Below, piece by piece: positions 1 through 7,078 of a DNA stretch of 64,000 nucleotides; within the stretch, counting starts at the first letter, position 1, and each line of letters begins with the position of its first letter. The notes below the pieces were generated by a model. That model was not told the DNA's origin and searched no databases. It was given only the letters and a program-made list of their open reading frames with translations. The DNA is taken from contig QFNF01000011.1 in the NCBI GenBank assembly GCA_003240755.1, forward strand, positions 54,485-118,484, in the 5' to 3' direction. This stretch comes from Sphingomonas hengshuiensis. Its GTDB lineage: Bacteria; Pseudomonadota; Alphaproteobacteria; Sphingomonadales; Sphingomonadaceae. A program made the translations under genes and the position numbers.

Positions 1-3000
1 GAAAGACGGCGCTCGCCTGTCCGGCGAGGTCGTCCCAGCCATAGGCGGCGAGCACCGCGCGATCGATCGCGTCGTGCAGCGTGCGCAGGCGTTCGATATC
101 GGGGGCGGTGTCGCCCCTGCGGTGGAAGCGGTTGTAGGTCGGGGTCATGCCCTGTCCCGCCGCGACCATCAGGTCGGCGCGGTGGTCGTGATAGGCTTGG
201 CCCGCGGCGTCGAGCGCCGGGGCGTCGTCGAAGCCGGGGGGCAGGGGGAAGGTTTCGAAACAGTCGGACGGGGTGTAGCGCAGATCGTCCTTCATCGAAG
301 ACGCGAAGAACCGTGCCCAGACTTCGTGGACGCGCGACTGCAGCGTGGCGAACGCGGCATGGGAGGACAGGGCGAAGACGTCGACCGACTCGCCGAATAT
401 CTGTCTGGCGGACACCCGCGCGATCGACAGATGAGGGCTTACCCGGCACAGGACCAGTGCTTCCGGGCGCTGCGCTATCGCTTCGTACAGCTCCGGCCGT
501 TCGCGTTCGTAGAGCCACCATCGATCGCGGGTCGCAGGCGTCGTCAGTTTGGCACGTTCAGGCTTCACCGTATCGCGGCAGATACGATACAGCAGGGGAT
601 GATGGTCGCGCACCTCCCGCTCCGTCATCCCGGAAAAGTTCATGGCGTAGCGCGACGTTCGATGGCGCGGGTGATTGTTCAGGTCCTCTCCGCCCAACAG
701 GGGCCGAATACGGGGGGCGCTGTGTGGTTCGTCGGCGAGGATGCTTCGCATCGATGCGATGGTGTGGGATTCACTCGCCGGGCGGTCGTCCCGAAAGGCA
801 AACCCGTTGCCGTACAGCTTTGAGCCTTCGAACGCGGTTCTGCGGTTTGCCGACAAGGTGGCCGGCGATCCGTCGAGGTCGCCTTCGGTCAGATGCGCCG
901 AGATGCGGCGCACCGGGCGACCGTCGAGCACCGGCGGCGCGCCGTCGCTGCCGCCGCGGCGGACGAACACCTGCGCCACGACCACCGCCGCCTCGCCCTC
1001 CCACACATGGCGGCTGACCGCGCGGTAGATGGTGCCGCGTTCGGCGAGGATGCGTGTCAGGCCGCTGTCGCGGGTGTCGCCCTGGCGGATGGTGTTGGTC
1101 GCGATCAGGCCGAACGCGCCGCCGTCGCGCAGCAGGCTGTAGGCGCGGCGGAAGAAATGCGCGGCGAGGTCGGCATTGCCGTGCGCATGGGCGTGCAGCG
1201 TCTGGAGCCAGTCGCCATAGCCCTTTGCATTGCCGGCCGCGATCGTGTTCTTGCCGGCGAAGGGCGGGTTGCCGACGATCGCGTCGAACCCGGGATTGGC
1301 GCGGGTGAAGACGTCCTCGAATTCCAGTTCCCAATGGAACGGACGGATGCCGACCGGGGCGGCGCGCAGCGCGTCCCGCCACGCGGACAGTCGCGCCCAG
1401 CTTGCCGGACCGGGGGCGAGGACGCATTGCTGCACCTCGGCCAGCCGGAGGGCGCGGTCGCGCCCCTTGCCGCCGGTGAAGAACGACCACAGGATCGCAT
1501 CGGCGACCAGATGCGCGCGTTCCAGCGCGGTGGTCGCGGCGAGGTGGCGGCGTTCCTGCGCGGCATAGGGCGCGATCTCCGCCTCCTGCCGCATCAGCCG
1601 GCGCAGTTCGGCGGCGGCGTCGATGCCGTCCCGCACGATCGCCTCGACGAAGCTGTGCTGGCCCGACACCCTGTCCCACGTCACCGCGACGATCTTTGGA
1701 TTGGGCAGGCCGACCAGGCTGTCGCCACAGCGCAGCACCGCATCGAGAAAGGTGAATTCATGCGCGCTCGCCAGCGTCTCCAGCCACAGCGACAGCTTGG
1801 CGAGGTCGATGGCGAGGGGATTGCGGTCGACGCCGCGCAGGCAGTGCTGCGCCACCAGCCGCTTGGCATGGAGCAGTTCGTCCTCGTCCGCCGGGATCGT
1901 CGGGCGCTGCGCGGGCCAGCGGGTCCATGCGGCGACCAGCCGTTCGCCGAGCTGGCGGCACGCCTCGACCAGGAACGCGCCCGACCCGGCGGCGGGATCG
2001 CACAGCTTCAGGTCGAGGATGTCGGCGGGGCCGGCGTCCGGCCCGATGCGGGCGAAGGCGGGGGCGAGGGCGTGGGTCACTATCGGGCCGGTGAGGGCGC
2101 GGGGGGTATAGTGGCTGCCGGTGCGGCGGCGTTCGTCGGTCGGTTGCAGGATCGGCGTTCCCGCCCCGACCGGAAGCGCGCGGGGACAGGCGCGCGGGTC
2201 GGCGACCGGAGCCAGCGCGGTCGCGAGGTCGGCTGCGTCGGTGGCGGTGCGTAGCGCCTTCGATACCGCGGTCGGCCATGCGCCGCGCCCGGTATCGGTC
2301 TTCAGCCGCTTTTCGCGCTCCGGCCCGGGGACCATGGCCAGCGCGGACAGGTCGACCCAGACCGGCACCTTGTTGGCCTTGCCCGCGCGGATCGCCAGCA
2401 TCGGCCCGGCCGCGCGTTCGGCGGTGAAGCCCATCACGGTTTCATAGACCGAGCCGATCTGCTCGACGCTGAGCGAGCGATAGGCGATGCGTTCGCCCCG
2501 GTCCATCAGCAACCCGTCGAGCACCCGCAGCACGCAGCCGTCGCCGACCGGCAGCACGGTTTCGGGATCGTCCATGCCGTCGCGGCCGAGCAGGAAGGGA
2601 AAGGCGTGCTCGCTGAACAGCGTGCCGCCGCGCGCCTGCATGAACCCCGACGGATCGCCGCGATCCACCAGCCGGAACAGCGCCAGCAGCCGCCCCCAGG
2701 CGCCCCGCCGCTCGTCCATCGTGTCGGGATAGAGCGCGGCGTCGTCGCGCAGTCGCAGGTGGAGCGCACCCAGCGCATAGCCCTGTTCATACAGCGCCGC
2801 CGCCGTGCCGCCCGGCGTCGAGGGCATCAGCCCGCGATCCTCGGCATAGAGGATGAAGATCAGCCGCAGCAGGACGGTCAGCAGCCCTTCGTAAAGATGC
2901 TGCGGCCGGGTTTCCGCAAGGGCGCGGATGCGCGGCGGGTCGGCAGCGTCGAGGCCGCGGAGCAGTTCGTGCAGGCTGGCGAGTACCTGTCCGGCCAGCC

Positions 3001-3703
3001 GCGACGACACATCGGCCTGCGCCGCGCGGCTTTCCGCGAGCAGTGCGGGCAGGCGGTGCGAGGGCGGTCCGGTGAACAGCGCATGGGCGTCGAGCAGCAG
3101 CTTCAGCCCGGCCAGCATGGTGCGACCGCCCGTCCCGCCAAGGGCGGCGAGCGGCCAGCTCATATGCCCCGACACCTCGCCACGCGGGGCGACGACCAGC
3201 CGCAGCACCGGTTCGACCGCCGCCCCCTCGCGGCGTCCGGTCTCGCGCGCGCCGACGATCACCCCCGCGCCGACGCCGGTTTCGCGCAGCAGCCGTTCGA
3301 AGCGCTGCTGCGCCGTCGCCTCCCACCCGTCCAGCGTGCCGCGCCGGTCGAGGACCAGCCCCGGCGCCTCGATCCGCACCAGCAGCAAGGGCGTGCCGTC
3401 GGCGGCCAGTACCGCCCAATGCGGTTCGAGCAGCAGGTCCTGTTCGGGAAAGGCGATGCGCAGGGCATGCGGCAGCGCCGGCCCGCCGGGTGCACCCGCC
3501 ACCCGGTCGGCCACCCAGCCCAGCACGTCGCGGAACAAGGCCCAGGGATCGCCCCCCGCCAGCGCCGCCGCGACCGCGCTGCCATCGGCGGCGTTCTGCG
3601 GCGTCGGCCATGCGCCGATGCGGGTCAGCGCGGCCGGGGCGACGACCAGCCCGACCGGTTGCAGATAGCCGATCCAGTCGTGCGGGCCGGGACCGTCGTT
3701 CAT
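1..3703 (-). CDS. drmMI: Eco57I-like N6-adenine DNA methyltransferase, DrmMI-type (3' end off window)
   Basis: Large class-gamma N6-adenine DNA methyltransferase, probably the methylase of a class 1 DISARM anti-phage system, marking host DNA as self. About 1,234 residues are visible before the window edge. The frame reads DPAAGSGAF at residue 569 (SAM-binding motif I) and NPPF at residue 812 (catalytic motif IV); the I-then-IV order is that of the Eco57I/TaqI type. The stretch RRRTGSHYTP about 40 residues before motif I is usual in this family. Start ATG at 3703 overlaps the stop of the upstream helicase as ATGA, implying translational coupling. No stop occurs in frame before position 1, so the C-terminus is unseen. 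The DrmMI name rests on domain content plus the DrmD-like partner. A type IIG or BREX PglX-like enzyme is the alternative. Class 1 DISARM usually continues with drmA, drmB and drmC, which would lie left of the window. Confidence 0.85.
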   Translation of the reverse strand, partial: MNDGPGPHDWIGYLQPVGLVVAPAALTRIGAWPTPQNAADGSAVAAALAGGDPWALFRDVLGWVADRVAGAPGGPALPHALRIAFPEQDLLLEPHWAVLAADGTPLLLVRIEAPGLVLDRRGTLDGWEATAQQRFERLLRETGVGAGVIVGARETGRREGAAVEPVLRLVVAPRGEVSGHMSWPLAALGGTGGRTMLAGLKLLLDAHALFTGPPSHRLPALLAESRAAQADVSSRLAGQVLASLHELLRGLDAADPPRIRALAETRPQHLYEGLLTVLLRLIFILYAEDRGLMPSTPGGTAAALYEQGYALGALHLRLRDDAALYPDTMDERRGAWGRLLALFRLVDRGDPSGFMQARGGTLFSEHAFPFLLGRDGMDDPETVLPVGDGCVLRVLDGLLMDRGERIAYRSLSVEQIGSVYETVMGFTAERAAGPMLAIRAGKANKVPVWVDLSALAMVPGPEREKRLKTDTGRGAWPTAVSKALRTATDAADLATALAPVADPRACPRALPVGAGTPILQPTDERRRTGSHYTPRALTGPIVTHALAPAFARIGPDAGPADILDLKLCDPAAGSGAFLVEACRQLGERLVAAWTRWPAQRPTIPADEDELLHAKRLVAQHCLRGVDRNPLAIDLAKLSLWLETLASAHEFTFLDAVLRCGDSLVGLPNPKIVAVTWDRVSGQHSFVEAIVRDGIDAAAELRRLMRQEAEIAPYAAQERRHLAATTALERAHLVADAILWSFFTGGKGRDRALRLAEVQQCVLAPGPASWARLSAWRDALRAAPVGIRPFHWELEFEDVFTRANPGFDAIVGNPPFAGKNTIAAGNAKGYGDWLQTLHAHAHGNADLAAHFFRRAYSLLRDGGAFGLIATNTIRQGDTRDSGLTRILAERGTIYRAVSRHVWEGEAAVVVAQVFVRRGGSDGAPPVLDGRPVRRISAHLTEGDLDGSPATLSANRRTAFEGSKLYGNGFAFRDDRPASESHTIASMRSILADEPHSAPRIRPLLGGEDLNNHPRHRTSRYAMNFSGMTEREVRDHHPLLYRICRDTVKPERAKLTTPATRDRWWLYERERPELYEAIAQRPEALVLCRVSPHLSIARVSARQIFGESVDVFALSSHAAFATLQSRVHEVWARFFASSMKDDLRYTPSDCFETFPLPPGFDDAPALDAAGQAYHDHRADLMVAAGQGMTPTYNRFHRRGDTAPDIERLRTLHDAIDRAVLAAYGWDDLAGQASAVF

Positions 3704-6700
3704 GCCGCGGGCCACAGATAGACGAGGCCGATCGGTTCGATCCGGCTGGCATGGACCCGCGCCGCGGCACGCAGCCGTTCGGGTTCGCGGACCAGTTCGT
3801 CGTCGAGGCGGGTGGCGGTACGCTCCCACGACCGGCGATCGGCCGCGCGCTGCCGTTCCTCGGCGGAATCGAGCAGCAGGTCGAGCTGGCTGTCGTCGCT
3901 GCCGCGTTCGCGCCGGATGCGGGCGATGCGTTGCCTGAGCAGCGTTTCGAGCCCCTGCGCCTCGGCAGCGGCGCGGCGGGACAGTTCGCCCGCGACCCTT
4001 GCCAGTCGCGCTTCGGCACGGCCGGTCAGGATCGGGCGCAGGTCGGCGACGTCGCGCGTCGCGTCGCGGGTGGCGCGGCGGATCGTGTCGGGATCGGCGT
4101 CCCGCGCATCGCGCAGCGCGGCGAGCAGTTCGTCGAGGACCCGCGCTTCCGCGTCACGCCCCTCGGCCAACGCGCGCAGCGGGGCGTCGTCGGCACCGCG
4201 CGGGCGCCAGTCGGCGGCGACGCTCAGCACTTCCTCGTGCAGCCGGGCCGCCTGTTCGCCATAGAGCGCAAGGCGGCCGAGCAGGACGACGCGCGGCGCG
4301 GCGGTGGTCGCGGTGCGGATGACGCAGCTACGCTCCAGCCCCTGCCGGAACCCCGCCGAGAGGAACCGCCCGAGCAGCCGCCGGACCAGCCGGTGTTCGA
4401 GGTGCAGTTGCACCACCCCGCCGGCATCGCGCCCGTCGGGCAGGATCGCGGGAGCGAAGCTCACCCGACGCACCGCCGCGTCGGCGCTGGCGCGCCATGC
4501 ATGGGCACGCTCGCCGGGACGGGCCGGGCGGGCGCGAAGCTCGTCGAGCAGCGGGGGCCAGCCGGGGTCGCCGGCAAGGCGCGCCGTATCCAGTGCGAAT
4601 ACCGGCGTGTCGCCGACCGGGGCGGGCATGGTCCAGTCGCCGCCGGCACGCTCCAGCGCCAGGGCGACGACCGACTGCAACTCGGCCGGATCGACGCCGA
4701 CCCGTGCGCGCGCCCTGTCCAGCGCCTGCGCCAGATCGGCCTGTTCGCGGCGCAGCCGTGCCAGCCGCGCATCGGCGCCGTCGTCGAGGTCGCGGACCGC
4801 TGCGGCGACCTGCGCATCGGCCTGTGCCGAATGGATGCGATCGGCGATGTCGCGTGCCGCCGCGCGGTCGATGCCGCCCGCCAGCCGCCCGGCGATGCGG
4901 TCGCCCAGCACCTGCCCCGCCGATCCGAGCTGTCGCCGGATCAGTTCGGTCTTGCGCACCAGGGCGTCGAGCACGACGTCCTCGGGCCGCTGCGCATGGA
5001 CGAAATAGCGGCAGGTGACGGTATCGGCGGGTTGCAGCTTGCGGTCGATCCGGCCGTTGCGCTGTTCCAGCCGCGACGGGTTCCACGGCAGGTCGATATG
5101 GATCAGGTCGTGGCATTGCGATTGCAGGTTGATGCCTTCGCGCGCGGCATCGGTGCAGATCAGGATGCGAAGGGGGTCGGCGGGGTCGTTGAACGCACGC
5201 TTGATCGCATCGCGCCGTTCGGTCGAGGTGATGCCGGTGAAGCTGTCGATCCGCTGCGCCGCATCCGCGTCGGCCGGGTCGAGCAGGACGGCAAGCTGCC
5301 GCTGCAACCAGCGACGCGTATCCTCATATTCGGTGAACAGGATCAGCCGCCGGTCGCGCCAGCGGCCTTCGCCGTCGAGCAGATGCGCCGTCGCCCAGTC
5401 GAGCAGCCAGCGCACCCGCGCATCGGGGGCGGTCCGGGCGGCATCGGCACGGGCCAGCATCGCCAGCACCCGGTCGCGTTCGGCGGCAAGCTGGCGGGGG
5501 AGTGCCCCGGCGGCGCCGTCGATCGCGGCGGCTTCGGCGCGGGCGGCGTCGCGTTGCGCCAGCCGGTCGAGCGCGGCGTCCTCTTCGGCGATGGTGTCGG
5601 GGGCGTCGGGCGGGTCGATGGCGGCGGTCGCGGCGGCGACGCCGGCGATCGCGCGGTCGAGCCCGGCCAGATGCACGCGCAGCGTCCGGGCAAAGGCGGC
5701 GACCGACGACAACAGCCGCTGCTGCAACCCGACGAACGCCAGCCGCGCCCGCGCCGCCTGTGCCGGGGGCAGCGCGGCGATCCGGGTTTCGCGCAGGGCG
5801 CGATAGTCGGCGAGCATCGCCGCGAGCACCAGTTCGGGCGTGTCGTCGGGCAGGTCGGCGAGCATGACCGGTTCGACCACCCGTTCGGGAAACCGTTCGC
5901 CCAGCGCGCGCAGGTCGCTTTTCAGCCGGCGGACCATCACCGGTTCGAGATCGGCGGGCCGCACCTGCACGCCGCGCGTGAAACGCTGCGGGTCGAGCAG
6001 CTCGAGCAGCGTCGCGAAACTGTTGGGATGGCCGTTATGCGGTGTCGCCGACAGGAACAGGCGATGTTCGAACCGGTCGGACAGATCGCGCAGGGCGCGC
6101 GTGAACTGGCTTTCGATCGCGTAGCGCCCGTTCCCGGCGGGCGCGGCATGGTGCGCTTCGTCGAGGATCAGCAGCGACCGCGCGCGGAAATCCTCCAGCA
6201 CGTCGCGCAGGCCCGCGACGTAATTCTCGTCGCCGAGCAGCCGGTGCGACAGGATGAAGCGCGACCCGGCCGCCCAGGGGTTCGCGCCATAGCCGCGACG
6301 GCGACGCAGTCGTTCGAGGTGGCGGGCGTCGACGATTTCGAAGGCGAGACCGAACTTGCTCTGCAACTCGTCGCGCCACTGCCCGGTCATCGCCGCCGGG
6401 GCCAGCACCACGGTATAGTCGACCCGGCGGCGCAGCAGCAGTTCGCGCAGCACCAGCCCGGCCTCGACCGTCTTGCCCAGGCCGACATCGTCGGCGATCA
6501 GCAGGTTGACGCGGGGCAGGCGCAGCGCCTTGCGCAGCGGCAATAGCTGATAGGGATCGAGCCGGATGCCGGCGCGGAACGGCGCCTGGAACAGGTCGCG
6601 TTCGGCCGCCGTCGCCGTGCGCCAGCGCACGGTGCGCAGATAGGCGGAAAAGGTCGCCGCATCGCCGCCGCCCGCGCCGCCCTCGGTACCGAGCGTCGCC

Positions 6701-6909
6701 CATGCCTCTTCGTCGTGCAGCCGCGCATCGACCTCGGCACTCCACAGGATGCGCGCATCCTCGCCGCTGGCATCGTCGTCGATACAGGCGAGGCGGTGGC
6801 CGTCGAACGGGCCGTCGGGCTGCGCCTCGACCATCCACAGCCGGCCGCGCACCGACACGAACTGGCCGACGCCCGGCTGGGGCATGCGAATGCCGGTGTG
6901 GCTGGCCAT
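3700..6909 (-). CDS. drmD: SNF2-type DEAD/DEAH helicase, DrmD-like
   Basis: SNF2/RapA-like DNA translocase of 1,069 residues, expected to move along DNA in a class 1 DISARM defence system. Visible motifs are Walker A DVGLGKT (141-147), DEAHH (250-254), SATPHNG shortly after, and the helicase C-terminal signature with QRNGRIDR. The sentence-like stretch around LDPYQLLPLRKALRLPRVN (118-135) is characteristic of DrmD proteins as I know them. A long charged, probably helical C-terminal half follows. The start ATG at 6909 is chosen because GGGAGGGA lies about 10 bases upstream; a longer open frame to 7305 crosses the divergent control region and lacks support. The stop overlaps the methyltransferase start (ATGA). 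It is transcribed away from the Cas3-like gene. A generic RapA-like helicase is the alternative, but the methylase partner favours DISARM. Confidence 0.86.
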   Translation of the reverse strand: MASHTGIRMPQPGVGQFVSVRGRLWMVEAQPDGPFDGHRLACIDDDASGEDARILWSAEVDARLHDEEAWATLGTEGGAGGGDAATFSAYLRTVRWRTATAAERDLFQAPFRAGIRLDPYQLLPLRKALRLPRVNLLIADDVGLGKTVEAGLVLRELLLRRRVDYTVVLAPAAMTGQWRDELQSKFGLAFEIVDARHLERLRRRRGYGANPWAAGSRFILSHRLLGDENYVAGLRDVLEDFRARSLLILDEAHHAAPAGNGRYAIESQFTRALRDLSDRFEHRLFLSATPHNGHPNSFATLLELLDPQRFTRGVQVRPADLEPVMVRRLKSDLRALGERFPERVVEPVMLADLPDDTPELVLAAMLADYRALRETRIAALPPAQAARARLAFVGLQQRLLSSVAAFARTLRVHLAGLDRAIAGVAAATAAIDPPDAPDTIAEEDAALDRLAQRDAARAEAAAIDGAAGALPRQLAAERDRVLAMLARADAARTAPDARVRWLLDWATAHLLDGEGRWRDRRLILFTEYEDTRRWLQRQLAVLLDPADADAAQRIDSFTGITSTERRDAIKRAFNDPADPLRILICTDAAREGINLQSQCHDLIHIDLPWNPSRLEQRNGRIDRKLQPADTVTCRYFVHAQRPEDVVLDALVRKTELIRRQLGSAGQVLGDRIAGRLAGGIDRAAARDIADRIHSAQADAQVAAAVRDLDDGADARLARLRREQADLAQALDRARARVGVDPAELQSVVALALERAGGDWTMPAPVGDTPVFALDTARLAGDPGWPPLLDELRARPARPGERAHAWRASADAAVRRVSFAPAILPDGRDAGGVVQLHLEHRLVRRLLGRFLSAGFRQGLERSCVIRTATTAAPRVVLLGRLALYGEQAARLHEEVLSVAADWRPRGADDAPLRALAEGRDAEARVLDELLAALRDARDADPDTIRRATRDATRDVADLRPILTGRAEARLARVAGELSRRAAAEAQGLETLLRQRIARIRRERGSDDSQLDLLLDSAEERQRAADRRSWERTATRLDDELVREPERLRAAARVHASRIEPIGLVYLWPAA

Positions 6910-6937
6910 GATGTGTCGTCCCTCCCGTGGGCGTGCA

Positions 6938-6958
6938 GGGTGGGGGGAGGGGGTGGGG
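6938..6958 (+). other. G-quadruplex-like G tract in divergent control region
   Basis: Four runs of three or more G separated by single bases (G3-T-G6-A-G5-T-G4) lie 29 bases upstream of the drmD start. In the drmD message this segment would be C-rich, so a quadruplex would form on the drmD template strand. The sequence fits the usual G4 pattern; a function in control of the divergent pair is inference. Confidence 0.5.
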
Positions 6959-7000
6959 CCTGCCAACGAGGACTGGGTCCGCTTTGCTGAAGGTCGCAGG

Positions 7001-7021
7001 CGGATGTGATCCGTTTCGGAT
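7001..7021. promoter_or_regulatory. Operator-like array of CGGAT half-sites between drmD and cas3-like gene
   Basis: Three CGGAT half-sites in alternating orientation with 3-base spacers: CGGAT (7001-7005), its complement ATCCG (7009-7013), and CGGAT (7017-7021). They form two overlapping inverted repeats with an 8-base period, and a weaker TCGGA follows at 7024. The array sits 58 bases before the likely Cas3-like start and 92 bases before the drmD start, so one bound repressor could control both directions. The binding protein is not visible in the window. Confidence 0.5.
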
Positions 7022-7078
7022 GTATCGGAGGTGCCGTACCGCTTGCCCGCGCAGTGCGCGTCGTTAGGCTTGCCGACC

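Noticed and set aside
3490..6546. Open frame of 1,018 codons on the plus strand across the drmD gene
   Set aside because: It is antisense to a helicase with clear motifs, has a composition dominated by Arg, Gly, Pro and Ala, and no domain. High GC opens such frames.
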